Source: Gyrodactylus bullatarudis (lineage: Eukaryota > Platyhelminthes > Monogenea > Gyrodactylidea > Gyrodactylidae). Taken from it: a stretch of 64,000 nt of DNA. The position numbers and the translations under genes are program-made. This document shows positions 10,761 through 24,800 of this stretch, piece by piece. The notes beneath the pieces were generated by a model. The model worked only from the letters and a program-made list of their open reading frames with translations, was not told the origin of the DNA and searched no databases. Each line of letters opens with the position of its first letter. Within the stretch, counting starts at the first letter, position 1. The stretch covers positions 141,333-205,332 of the forward strand of contig SSNU01000136.1 of NCBI GenBank assembly GCA_012064415.1. The letters run 5' to 3'.

Positions 10761-12724
10761 TTATTTCTCTGTCCAATCAAAATACAAGATAGATGATCTG
10801 GTTAAAAGAGCGATTTTGTTGCCATCTGAATTTAGAGCTAATATATCAAGTATAGGATTTTCTTTAGTTATAAAACGGTTGGTGATCTTTTGAAGCAAGT
10901 GACCCTTTTTTGCATCCCATACAAGACAAGAAGAGCTAGCTTGATCTCCAGATATTGCTAGGATCTCTAAAAATTTTATGAATATAATAAAATAAGTTTT
11001 TACCGTTTGAGCCAAAATTGATTAATTTTGACTTGAAAACAGGCAGATGCTGAGTTCCTCCAATGAGAAGTCGGTCTTCTTGATATGAAAATTCTGTTCG
11101 TTCTGCCTTGTTCTCCATTTTAAGAATATTCACTGAATGCTGTACAACCGAGAGTTGAGCAGTAGATCGAAATGAAGATAAAAAGTATACTTTATCATTG
11201 TGAATCTATGCAAAAGGGAGATAATTTATTTAAGTTTCAAATTTCAGAAAATTCGAAGTTATTACCAAAGTGCTTAACGAAGCTAATCCAGATTTTTTAA
11301 ACAGTAGATGCTGGTTATAATGAGGCCATTCGTTCAGGAAATGAGTCTGAGATAGAATGGGAGAGTCCGAAACCTCAATCGGATTACAATCTGCAAAATC
11401 ATACTTGGTTATTCATTGAATTATAATTCAGTATTTATAATTAAAATTTAATACATTATTAACTGTATATAAAATACATTAACTGAGAAGTTTTAATGAG
11501 ATAATTACCGATGACATGTGAAGCTTCGTTTTCCACGGTAGAATTTGCATTGTTTTCAATATACGCTTTCGAATGCGTAATACTTCTTTCTGTATTTGGT
11601 TTGGAAGCATGAAAAAAATTTACCTAAATTAAAAATAATTTTTAAAGGCACTGAAATTCTTAGAACATTTTTCTTACGCCAGAAATCTGTCCAGTAATTA
11701 AGCCTCCGTGAAAATTTTCATCTCTATAGGGAAGATACTTTAGGGAATGCATAGCTGAAATCATTGTATTATCAGGATCTTTAGAGTATAAAGGAGAATT
11801 GGGACGTCTTATGTCAAAGAACATTACAGTTCCAGATGAAAGACCTACGTAAAAGCCATTAGAGTTAGGATTAAACCAAGTAACGCTCCAAGCTTGGCAC
11901 GGACACTCAAAAGTAATACCAACTTTGTTCGATTTCACTTGAAATAATTTCACAGTTTTATCACTACTAGCGGTAAGAATAAATCCATTATCTGTAGCAG
12001 GATGAATGGCTATGTCTCTTATCAAATCCTTGTGAAGATGGAAGTAAGTTGACTTTTCGATATCTGGCTGAACCACCTTAACACCATAACCATTTAGAAG
12101 GGATACATTAGATTTGTGAGATGAATAAACATTTTCAGAGAATATAGACTTCTGAAAAATTCTACATTTAGTTTCGGATCCAAATAGATGCATACCGATT
12201 GGCTTGTAAAACCCAACTATGGTTGATTTCTCTATCTTTATAGGATTATCCGAAGATGAGTTTAAATTGTCGAATTCACACATTGTTCTTTTATAAACAG
12301 TGTCAAGTTCAGTATATTTCAGCTTTAGCTCACTGAGTTTGTCCTGAAATGATATTCTTAATGCATTTTCTGCTTTCATGCGGTTCAATGCCTGATCTCG
12401 ATCAGAAGTGTCAAGTATGTTCAAATGGTCAAAAAAGTGTATTCGAACTTGGGCATCCTTGTTGAAAGCAAAACACAAAGGACACATATTTTTATTCTCC
12501 TCTAGGTATTCTTTCAAGCAAGGATAGCCAAAAATGTGACCGCATATTAATGAAGCGGGTTTGTGACTGGAAATGTTAGAAAAATTCTTGTTGCAAAGGG
12601 AACATTCCGAAGGACTTGAAGATTCAATCTTTTTAGATTTAATTCTTTTGTTAGGAGGTGACTGGGGATCTTCCTTTTGATCTTATATATTTTTAATTAC
12701 TTCAATTTCTATAACAGAATCCAT
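10761..12724 (-). CDS. RFWD3: RFWD3, RING and WD-repeat E3 ubiquitin ligase
   Basis: Six exons in transcript order: 12724-12701, 12673-11678, 11623-11509, 11390-11266, 11205-11004 and 10966-10761, giving 555 residues. RFWD3 ubiquitinates RPA and RAD51 in interstrand-crosslink repair (Fanconi pathway, FANCW). Seen: a C3HC4-type RING near residues 32-73 (CSLCNK...CGHIFGYPC...CPLC); a predicted coiled coil (RISFQDKLSELKLKYTELD); then WD40 blocks such as DIAIHPATDNGFILTASSDK, QAWSVTWFNP and GLSSGTVMFFDIRR; and the C-terminal DQASSSCLVWDAKKGHLLQ. The order RING, coiled coil, WD40 identifies RFWD3. The long Ser/Gln-rich N-terminus of vertebrates is reduced to about 30 residues. The start needs a 27-nt intron (12700-12674) because the ATG frame otherwise meets TAA at 12685; the first exon is therefore the least certain part. 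It is head-to-head with Piezo. Confidence 0.9.
12674..12700 (-). other. Proposed 27-nt first intron of RFWD3
   Basis: On the minus strand GTAATT begins at 12700 and AAAAG ends at 12674. Splicing joins MDSVIEIE to EDPQSPPNKRIK in phase and removes an in-frame TAA. It matches the size of two other apparent introns in this window. The alternative is an upstream exon joined to an acceptor at 12683-12682. Confidence 0.5.
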
Positions 12725-12882
12725 TTTTAAGAAAAACAATCAGCTTACAAAAAGACTTTACATTATTTTCAAAATATATATCATACCTAACAACAAAAGG
12801 TACATTGAAACCAAAAGTGAATTTGTTATAAGCAATGGCAATTTTTCAGATTAAATTTTTTAAGATGTTATAGCAGAACAAA
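12725..12882. promoter_or_regulatory. Shared divergent promoter region, RFWD3/Piezo
   Basis: Only 158 bases separate the two divergent start codons, so both 5' UTRs and core promoters must lie here or overlap the genes. No motif is diagnostic by eye. The inference rests on gene arrangement only. Confidence 0.45.
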
Positions 12883-15800
12883 ATGTCTCTAATGACTTTT
12901 GATTTTATTGTTTTTAGAATAGTGCTTCCACTATCTCTACTATGTGGTATGTTCTCTATTTAACGTCTTCTTTTTTATCCTTTTAGCGGCAATAAGCAGA
13001 AATAATTTCTACTCTTTTGTTTACCTCCTTTTATTGTTTACATGCCCACTACTGAGAAGAGAAGAAGCTTCAAAACACAATAGTAAGTTCATCAAAGTAT
13101 TTATTAATTATTGTTTTTTTTCAGAAGTGATCAAAGTCTTCTTATCAATTATCTTGATTCTCAGTTGTCTCTTTATATTGTCACACCTGATGCTGCATTT
13201 TATCATTATTCTAACGCCAGAAACATACATAAATGGATTAACTGATTGCTCAGAGCTAGCCAACTTAACATCACAAATAGGTGTTCAGAAACTTACTGGT
13301 TTATTATCCAGGAGAATTGCACGAATGGTTATTCCTGATCCCTTAATGTTGACAATATCAATTTTGATTCTAGTTTATTACATAAGGAAAGGAAAATTAC
13401 GTTCAAAAAATGATCCAGTTATTGTTCAAAACATACAGACCAAAGTTAAAAAGAAACACGTTGATGAACGGACAGAAATCTGGAAAGCATGGGCTGTAGA
13501 AAATTTATGCATGTTTAACAGCGTTCTTATCCTATGTTTCTCAGCTATAATTTCCCCCTCGATTTTGTCAGCTGTTTACTTACTATTCTTTCTCGGTATA
13601 TGTACTTTTTGGGCATGTCATCAAAAGGTTTACTCGACAAAATTTGCTTACGTCAGACTTTTTCTTCTAATCTATTCAGCCTGTCATTGTTGTCTTTATT
13701 ATCTGTATCAATTCGATTTCTTCCAGGAGATATTACCAGCTGGATCACTTTATGCTAGACTCTTTGGATTATATCATATTTATCAAAACAAATGTTCAAC
13801 TCCTGGCGAACTTTTTATTGTATTTGAAAATTACAAAGAAATCATTGCTCCATTCTTGACATTGCTACTCTATTACACAATGGCCATCGAAACAAGACGT
13901 TGGCTTGATATACCAAAAGAGAGAAATGCTCTTCAAGTTGTGAGTTTGCTATCCAGCATAATTCAATAATATTTATTAATTTTAAATAATTACAGTACTG
14001 CATATGAAAATATGGTTTTTCTGTACACAAGTTGACCTTTCGAAATGACATTTTTCATCCATTTTCTTAGTTACATCTAGCATGAATGAATAATCTACAC
14101 ATTACTGAACTGCTACAGTTAATAATAATAACTCTCTAATGATAAAATTGCATAAAATATAGTTTTAATTACAAATATTATGAATACATATAAAGATTTT
14201 TGTAATAAATAATAATGCTTCGGATTCCTCCTCTAAGTCTTTTTTGAAATTTGCCAGAACTTTTATAGTGCAGTAGTATATATTATTAAATACAAAGCCT
14301 TCTATTAAATTATCCTATCCATGTTTTCTTTTAGTTAATATTGTCAAAGTTAACAAAATCTAAACGAGATGGAAATCGATCGGTGAGTCTTTTCCCCATT
14401 AAATTCTTCAAGTTTATACTGACTTTGTATGGGTATAGTCTTTATATTTTATTTTTAATTAGAAATAATTAATAAGACCTTCTGTAAATCCTTCTGTAAT
14501 TATTTTGGAGAGGAAAAATATTTCCAATAGTAACATGAATTAAACTTTAGATTGTAATCCAATTTGAGAGAGAATATTTCCCAATCCATAATAACTGTTA
14601 TGTCTATTTTGTTATCAAAAATAAACATTTTGTTGAGAACTTACTTTCACTGAAATAGGTTAATTTCTAAGAGGTTACCCTGATGCACTTAAGTAATATT
14701 TCTCAATGATTCTCATCTTCATCATTATATGCTACATCTTCTTTGTTCATCTACCGATCAATCAATCTCTTTCAATATATTTAGAGCTATGAATATTATA
14801 ATTATTACTATTGCAGTGAAATAGTTTGAATTTTGATATTATCAATCTATTGAAACTATAGAGAAATCCAAATGACTCATATCGACTATTTTACTCCCTA
14901 TTTATAATCATGAGGAAATTAAAAATTATTCTCTCTCGTATAATCCTTATCTCATGATCTAATTAATGTTTATAAAGTAATGATTTTTTCATTAGCGAAG
15001 ACATGCCATGGTCACTTCCTCATATCATTCGAATATTGTGAGAATTTTCTCTTGTTTCTTTCAAAATTACATTTTTGATTGTGTTTTTAACTGGGTTTAA
15101 TTTGAAAGAAAACAATCATTACAGTTTATTTTACTTTTTATTTCATAAATTTTCTGTAACAATTTCAGCCAATAGAATTTCATTAAAATCCTTTTTTATT
15201 GGATAAAGAAAATTATATGACTCATCCTTAATTGTCTATAATTGGGGGAATGGGCAAATGAAATTGCATAGCATTGCATCAGATTTATTTCTTCTCCTCA
15301 CCAACTTGGCAATAAATACTAAGTTAGACATCTTCAAATGGAAAAGATTAATTAATTTGTGGTATATAATCTATGTAATCATTCTCCCCAGCAATAATAC
15401 AATAATAATAATTATTATTTAAGTTTGTCTCCATTCTGAGAATAAATTATTTTTCATTAATTTCTTTATGGCTAGTGGAGATTTATTTTGGTTTATTGCT
15501 TTCCTAATAATTATGTAAAAAAACTAATCTATTCTGGCATGTATCTTTTCCTTTCACCTGATTAATATTATGTCAGAGTGAGAAAGGATTTTAATACTCA
15601 CACAAGACACGAAGACTGTCTATAGTATTTAGATTTATAATAAATTCTATAGAGTTTATGCAGTCAAACACAAGTAGGAACATGAAACTGTGCCTCAATG
15701 GTTTTTCTAATACACATTGCATGTTTTAATCTAAACTGAATCTTGATCAAAAAGGTGAAATATCTTTAAATTTGTATTAGAGTAATATCACTAAACTTTT

Positions 15801-18800
15801 TATCACCTTTCATCCTATTCATTATCATCATAATTATGTTAGTTTAGTCGGAAACAAATTTTTCAATAGATTTACTCTTTGGTGCTTAATTATCTTTTAA
15901 TTATTTTCCCAAAGCCAACTCCGCCAATATTGGTATGAGATTTCTGTTATAACTACACTCATATAAAAGTTAACTCTAACTTTTCTAACTATTTTGAAGA
16001 TCTTTTGCTTATTTTGATTTTGTACTAATATCTATAAAATTAGCTGTAAGAGGATTAATGTCCTGCAATATTATAGAACCAAAAGTATTTCATTTTTAAG
16101 ATTGAGACTTGAAACTTCTTAAATTAACATCATGAACTTTTTAACATGCTCATTAGTCCTTTAAAGATGCTACCAGATTAAAGAACAAAAGGAGTAATTA
16201 TTGGACTAATCGATAAACCTAGCCAAGAATTGTGATTAATTCTCTTTTTTAGTTCTAACAAGAAAAAATTCATTCATTTGATAGAAAAAAACAGCTTGGC
16301 TTTTCTTGAAATTCTAATTGGGATAGTTTTCCTTTTTTGTTCATTTTACAATCCTTTTTAAAAATTTTCTTATTTTTTTAAATCTAAAAATGTTTCTTCG
16401 AACTAGGCTGCCCAGGAGGAAGTCATGCTTATACCTACAGACCCCGAAAGAGGAAAAATGGTAAGTTTATTCTTTGAAAATAAAAATAAAACTGAACTGA
16501 ATCAATAGTGAAATTTGTTCCCCAAAACTATCATTTGGAATTTGTTCTTTTACTCCAATTAATCTTTTATTTTCTTCACATTCTAATAGTAGTTGGATTC
16601 TTGAAATCGGATGTTATTTTCTGCTTAAAATTTGAGTGTTATAGATTTTAAGATTGAAATTTCCGGATGTTTCACTATATCAAGAATAACATTTTGAATG
16701 TTCTTTTCATAGGAGCAGTTAATTTACTGTACTTAATTCATATCATAAAGGATCAATAAACTCAAAATTTTTTGAGTGATTATTCTATCCAAAAAATGTC
16801 AAAACTATATCCCCGATTCAAAAGATAAAATTTACTCCATCTTAATTTATATAGATAAATTTCAAGGGATATCTATTGCTCAATGAACATTGCACACATT
16901 GTACTTGTTTAGTTTATGCATACAAAGTGTGAGAAAGTGATATTACACATATAACCAACATACAGACAAATTATGTGTATGCCGAAACACATACATTCCA
17001 AATATCGAAATAACAAGTTTTACCAATGTAATAATACACCCTCCCTCTCTTTCTTCCACCAAAGTTTATGTGCAAACAAAAGTCATAGTCTCTTTGAATT
17101 TCACTCTTTCTACTATACTTTACATATATAAATGTAAATATTCGAATAATTTCAAAAGAGAAAATTATTTAAAAATTTCTCTTTTCAAAAAAAAACAATT
17201 TCTATATTTCTCTTACTATGCGTATGCAAAAAATATTACAGTTGATCAATAAAAATATTGATCCTTTTTTCTCTTTTGCTCGTTAGATTTTTCACAAAAC
17301 TTTAATTTCAAGTCTACCATAATCAAAGATTAATAATAAAAAGTTGTTTACTTTCTATACAATGAATATCAAGATTTTTGTTCATCATCAATTTATCTCT
17401 ATTACACAATTGAACCTAGATTAAAATATTTTGGTTTTAATTCAAGTTTATTCCTATAAAAATTTAATATTTCAGAATGATCAAATATTCGACGAGGACG
17501 CTGATCTTAAAGATACTAAAGGGGAAACTCCGCCCATTGCTGATTTGAACGAGGACATTGATGTCTATCATTCCATCGAATTACAAGGTAATCTAAAAAT
17601 TTGATCATTTACTATAGTTATTTTCAGTCTAAAGGTCTGACGAGAAAAAGTAATAAACTAGATCAGAGAAATTTTCCCATCTAATCTTTATTTGAAATTT
17701 TATTTTCTTCCCAGTCCAAAAGCGAATTGTAAAGAGGTAGAAACTAATTTTGTTAATATTATGTGATCACGAGTTTGAATTTTACTCTTACTAACATCAT
17801 CAATCTGTAAAATTTTATGTGTATGACATGTGACATATTATTGGGTTATTCTATCTCCCCTCCTTATAAAGAAGTACTTACACATTCTAGCTCTATTCAG
17901 AAACTGTTTGTTCTTTTTATCAAATTAAAAAATTTTGAATTCGAATCATATAGAGTCTGTTAGTAATTTGCTTTATCCTATAGGTGATCTAAGGTCGATA
18001 TCTGCCGAGATTGCAATAAAAAGTAAAAATATCATGAAATAAACTGCCCAGGAAAATGCATGAAATCACCTAGAATCAACTTTATTCGCATATAATATGA
18101 GCATTGATCCTTATTCAAGCAAACATTATTATTTTCTCTTTTTTAAAATAAATATTCAGGCAATGGAACCGAATGAAAGAGAGAATATATTTGCCCCCGT
18201 AATCATTGAAAATATTTTTTGAGTAATATCCAAATATGGTTTATTATGCTATTACTTTCGATAATAATTTCTTCTATAAATGATCAGAATTGATATCTTG
18301 AGGAGAAACTTGTTTATAAAATAATGAAGCAAACAACAATAATTATTTATCTATAATTTATCTGATAATTATTATAATCTAAGAAGCATTTATTTCTCAT
18401 GTTTCTTAGGATCATCTCCATCAGTCAATAATGGAAATATCGTTTACAATGAGCCAGAAATTAAAAAGCGTAATTTCACATCACAGACAAGCAGAAGTGT
18501 TGAACGAAGACATTCAACAATTGACTTTAAAAAGGCTTTCATATCTGGTATCTTTCATCCAGATCATTTGTTTCCATTTTACAACTTGCCTAACTCAAAG
18601 TTTGTGGTCAGACCATTCATGCTGAGTGTCTGGTATTCCTGCGTGAGAAATAGCTATGCAACCTCATTTTGTGCCATGATGGCATGGTCAGTTACGTTTA
18701 GAAATTGGTTCACGTTTGTCTTGATCTTCTTGGCCTGCATACTATGGTTACTGCCAAATTCTCGTCGTGCAGTCCTCTACTGTAGTCCACTAATTGTGGC

Positions 18801-21800
18801 TTATTCCATAATTCTCATCATTTATCAATTCATTGTATGTTTTGACTTGAAAGAGACAGAAATACCTCGTAACCATTCAACGTATAAACTGGATGACTTT
18901 GGCCTAGAAATTATCCAAGTGCCTTTCTTTGCCTTGATAACTCAAATATTTTTTCTTTGCATTTTCTGGCTGACTCTAAAACTCTTTATGACTGAAGTAA
19001 TGTGCAAGTCCTATTCAGTATCTGATGAAAGTGATACGAGCCTAGCACCAACAGCAACAATGAGCTTATCTAGAAACTCTGTATGCCAAGATGCCACCTA
19101 TTCGGATAAAGATATAAAATCGAGTAAAGTGTTGAAGCCAACATGGCTTGGATTCACTAGCGGCTTTAGCAATGAGGATCATCCAATGTTCACTTGGCTA
19201 TGTAAGCAATTCATTATATTCTCTTTGATTTCTCTTTTGTGTATTAATTTAAAATTCTTTTTTAGCCTGTGCAATACATACGTTTTGCGTGGAATATTGG
19301 CTTGCATTCTGTTGTTTAATGCTGTTGATAGTGTCGGTCCTCCTACCAGTCGTTATATTCCGTATAGTTTACATGATTATGTTTATCTACTTCCTATTAG
19401 TTTATCAAGTAAGTCTTTCTTAGCCTTTGTACATTTATCCTTTACACATTCGTAATTGAAAGGTTAACGTTTCTTCCATATCACAAACACACTTGTAATA
19501 AGAATTACTCTTGACTGGAGAATTGGAAAAAATAATTAATAGTTAGATAATGGATTTGGTTTTATTATCATTACTCTTGTCTTTATACTTTATTTTCTTA
19601 TCGTAAAAGTGGATAGAAAATGGTTATTATAATTATAAGTGTGAGACATCCCTTGGATTGTATGGGAAATTGATTATCCGGTATAAATTTGACTTTTGCT
19701 TTCTCCTACATGACTAAACTCCCCATAACTATAGAGTGTATCTATACTTTGCCTCTCCAACATTTGGTTAGTTAATTTTCTACACTGCTATGCTAGTTTG
19801 AGGAGCTTACTCTCTTCCCATCATTTAATCAATATTTTCTCATCTCTCTATTATTCTTTTCATCCATCCTTGTAAATTCCGCTATTTTCCAATTAAACTT
19901 TGTATTATACATTGGAGCAATAAAAACTACCCTCTCACGCTCTCCATTTGTCTGTACGTGATAGAAATTCACAGGAAATTGGCTTTCAATTTGGGCTAGT
20001 TTAAAATTGCATTAGACTGATTGTCCAATGGCTAGGCAGTGGTAGAAAACGATGATTGGCTACTTTTCTCTTTTTTGATTTTTCCACTCGAGCAGGCTAT
20101 ACGCATAAATTAAGTTAATTCTCACTTAATCTGATGCATAAAAAATTCCTCTAAGAATAAATATCCTTCTAATCTCGAAACTTGATTCAAAATGATTTCT
20201 TACAATTATTCGATTCCTTTTCAAAAAATTCATTTAACATTCTCTAATTCACTGCAAAAAATGTATTAATCTTTTGTTCTCTTAAGAAAATTTCATTACA
20301 AGTCTCATTTACTTATTAGTAGAGGGGATTTTTTATCGTGAATTATAAAATAGATGATATATATCATTTATCTAACATATATGTTATTGTCTAGATTTGT
20401 TCTGAATTTCAACTCGACTTCTATTTTTCCCAGCTTAGCTATCGAATTTGGCGTCGACAAATGCTATTCTTTTGGTGGATGTGTATCATATATTCGATTA
20501 TCGTCTTGTTAGCAGTCTACACCTATCACTTTAAAGGCTTCAAGGTTGTTTGGCTCAATGCATTCAATTTGACACAAAATCAGTTAGTTTACCATTTTTA
20601 TTTGTTCCATCTTTCATGTACTTCCATAATTAAAGGCGTTAACCATGTTTTTAAATGCCATTTTTTGACACACAAATTTTATTTGATATTAAATATTAAT
20701 TCACTTGTTATACTAGTTACGAACCACTCTTGTCCTTTCATCATTCTCAACTTAAAGCTTGTTGTGAAATTCCCATCTTTCTTAGATTAGGCCAAAGATT
20801 ATAATTGAGTTTAGTTTGAGTAGTTGAACTTGGTGGAATAAATTTAAATCATCATAAATTACTTGGTTATGATCAATAAATTAAAATTTGTATCAGAGAG
20901 CCTTTTTTTCAAACCGTAAAGATTGTGTTTGACAAGCTTGTAACTTTAAAAAGCTTGATCTCTAATTATAATTGGCCTATTCTAGTGATATAACTACACT
21001 TTAAGAAATTAATTCATCTTTCTTCAGAGCTGAGAAAATTGGTCTGCCTGATAGTGGATCAAGTGCCTTATTCACTCGTCTACTCACGCCAAGTGTTTTT
21101 ATCGTTAGTATGATTCTTCAGGTTCACTACTTTCATAAGGAATTCATGGAAATAACAAACCCAAGCTATGATCCGTGAGTACTAAACTTTTTTGGAATTT
21201 CAAAAACATCTTCTAAATGAAATTCTCAAACTTCAGGAGAACAAGTGAACTATTCGATAGGAATCCACCAAAAATTGAAGATAATGCTAATAATGAGTCT
21301 GATTTTTCTTCCTACATCCATGATACAATGAGACGTACAAAATACAAGCTAATCAAATCCTACTATTCGCTTAAGGACCCTCTCTGGCGTTTTCTCGAGG
21401 TACATTGGATCAAGTTTCTGTCCATCTACACAATGGCTCTAATAACAAATGATGTCAGTTTTCTATTCTACCATTGAGACCAAGATTATTTTTTTTAATG
21501 TACCTTTCTATTTTCAGGTATCAGCCATAAATATGGTTCCTTTGATTTTGATTCTAATCTGTCTTCCATTCCCCTATCTACACTCTGCCTGTTGTTCCAT
21601 TTTGTTTCTATTTTCTGGCCTACAAACCACAATTCAAATGGTTCTTCAACTAATTGAAATAAAGACCAATCTCAATTGTAGTCTTACTACGAATTCTTCC
21701 CAAATGAATGATAACACTAGGAAGGTGAGTCATTGATTCATTCTTTTGAATGAACGTAAACAAATTGATTAATTCAAAATGCAAATGATCAGAACCCCCT

Positions 21801-24800
21801 ACCATATGAATTTCTTTCTTGATAAGTTAATACAGATCTAAAAGTAAAAGAAAAAACGTTTCTATTCTGGTTTAACTTGCCAAATTAGGTTTTTTCCTCA
21901 AACAAATAATATTTGTCGGCAGATTTAAAGCTTTTATATCAATGTTACTTTTGTTTCCCCTTCTACAAATAGAGGTAATAAATTCTCTTATTCGTAGTTT
22001 AATAAATCCAAATATTAGTAACTCAATCGATTTTCTTTAAATTTTAGTTGTTGTATTTCAATTTCACTCATTCAATCAGAGTCGATTTGATGCCATTATT
22101 TAAAGTACAGCTTTCCTTCTTCCTGAGTGACTAACCTTTATTCTGATAAATATACATTTTATCTATATATACTCAATAGTTTTCTCTATCTCTCTACCTT
22201 TTTACTCCTTCTTATGTTGAACGCTGTTTCTTTTCTATGCTCACACTAAATTGCTAGTCTTCCCCTCAATATGCCCTTCATACACTGGATGTTTTTGAAA
22301 TATTCTCTCGTTTTTCAACTATTGATTATCCAAAGATAACATAATGAAAATATCCTATTTTTAAAAAAATGATAGGAAAGAATACAAACAATTCTAGTTC
22401 ACTATGGATTTCTTTTCATTGCTCTTTGATATGGTGTCTGAATATAACTAGTGCCTAAATGAATATTTTAAACATTAAGATTAACCCACTGATTCTATTG
22501 GAATGGCTTGGTTTGAGGAAGGAACACGACTACTCTGGATGTATTACAGTGAGTTTGGTGTTTTCCAATTTCGTTTGTACTATCTAAAAATTGAATTACT
22601 TTCCTAGAAAATGTTGCTGCTCATGTTAGGAAGTGTATTTTATCATGTTATTCTCTATCGTCAACGATGGTACCATATTAGGCCGAATGAAAGTGCAGAG
22701 GGCGTTATTTTCCCTAACATCAACGTTGATACTGTGGGAAAGGATATGACAAATGTCATCAAATTTGCCTTTAATTATGCCTTTAACAAGTGTGGCCTTG
22801 AAGCTTCCTTTTGTGTCACTGTTATATCAGCAACTTCACGATCAGACGCAATAAGTCTAATCTATCTCTTTTTCACATTGATATTCCTCTTCTCGAAGCG
22901 TCAGATTGCCTCAAAACTATGGCCTCTCTACTTGTTCATCCTGGCTATTATGTTACCGATTCAGTATGCCTCCTGTATCGGACTTCCTCCTCTTTGCATA
23001 AGTGAGCTTGATCTGAAACAAGAATTAATTTTAATGGATAAATTATTGATTTTTATTCTTAGAATATCCCTGGGAAACAAAGGATGAAACAAAAGAAAAA
23101 CTTTTAGAATGGCTTTACCTGCCGACCAGTCAGAAATCTCCTGAAGCAAGAAAACTTATGGGTACGAATTGATATGAAAATGAAATTTTAAATTATTAAA
23201 AATTTTATCTATTTTCCAGCTGATTTTTTCCAATTTCTCTTTGTAACAATGCAATATCGAGTGTTCAAGTTGGAGAAGGACCCCAAGTATGGTGGTGGAT
23301 GCAATGATCCCGTGGAGACGAACGTAGTCCCAAAGAATGCTGACAATGACTATATCAGTAATAAAGTGTAAGTATATTCCATTTCTCATATAACTAACTT
23401 TTCTTTATTCTATCTTCAGATAATACATAATCTTCTATTTCTCCTTTATGAAATTTATGAATAAAACTACTGTTTTTTATAGGTCCTATATTGACTACAT
23501 AATGCACGCTGTCTTCTATTGGTCTTATTGGCTCAGTTTAGCAATCATTCTCCTGACAGGTGTAATGTGGATAACACTCTTCTGTTTTGGTTACATGGTT
23601 ATCGCTTTTTTTTTACTGTGGATGGGACAAAATATCCTCTATCGACGTCGGTCAAAGTTGTTAATATCATGGAACCTTGTGCTAGCCTACAACTTTTTTG
23701 TTATCTTTCTCAAATGCTCTTTCCAACTTTTGGGCTGTGTCTTTCGCAAAAATTTGTCCAGTAACGTTTATTGCTTGGTTTTTCAAATCTTTGGCGTTCA
23801 ATGTTTGAATCCAATGAACTGGAATAAATATGATCTGAGTGATTTCAAAGATAAAGAATGTATCGTAGTCGAAAGTGGTCTGCATTTGGATGTTTTCTGC
23901 TTTATCGTTATACTATTCCAAAGGAAAATTTTCACCATGGATTCCTTTTCGAGTGTAGTATTCGATCTTGGAATTCAGTGTTCCTTTGCGTCCTGGGGTG
24001 CAAATTTTATTAACAAGATGTTGATGGAGCGCATTCGGCAGCAGGACAAAGACGAAGAAAAACTATTCAAAAAACTGCAGTACAAAATAGATCGTATTTA
24101 TCGTAGATTTGATAAGAACACTGACCAAAAAACTCGTATCAATGAACATTATATGAGTAAGATTTTATCATTTACAATCATTTAATCCTTACAATTCTGT
24201 AATAATTTTATAATATAGGATAATTTTACTTTTCAGTTCTACGCTCTGGGGATTACTCTCAGTTTTGTGGTCAACCAGAAGATGAAGATGAAACATTTGT
24301 CTATGATCTTGATATTCCTCCGATCAAAAAGAACTACCAAAACAAGCTCAATCAAAAGTACTCTGCTAAGGAAACTGCTGAGATGGTTAATCAGTCTAAC
24401 AAAAATAAACTAGAACCATCTTTGACAATCGATACTAAGATGTTTGATATCTTTGCACGCTCTGTCAACGAAGATGAGGGTCAAATGCAAAAAGTTATTG
24501 ATAACTTTACAGATCCTTTCGAGCTGAGAAAAATGTATGTTACCCCTTTGTCAAACCCTAACTTTGATGGTTATCATAAGAAACTCTTTGATTTTTCTTA
24601 GTTCACATCGATTTGATAAGGATGGCAATAAAAAAGGACATCGTAGGCTTCGCTCTGAGCCTAACGGAATTTTCAAAGAACTGGGTTCGTATGAGTTTTA
24701 TATTTTCTGAATTTGAAAAATAATTAATTCATTTGAAAAATAGATGATATCAAGAATACGACTACATCTTCTGGCCAAAGCACAACAGGTCAAGGTACTG

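Noticed and set aside
12779..12805. Alternative RFWD3 first exon (ATG at 12805, donor at 12786)
   Set aside because: It would join in phase to an acceptor at 12683-12682 but encodes only MYLLLL-type hydrophobic residues. The 27-nt intron model gives an acidic, family-like start. It is kept only as a fallback.
13940..14051. Frame reading on past the Piezo exon 3 donor, and the antisense frame 13842-14051
   Set aside because: Read-through of the exon into intron and a shadow frame. The GTGAGT donor at 13940 with a phase-0 partner explains the locus.
24535..24601. Continuation of Piezo exon 18 as KMYVTPLSNPNFDGYH
   Set aside because: It runs to a stop. The donor AAAAT|GTATGT and acceptor at 24601 keep the frame and continue the protein.
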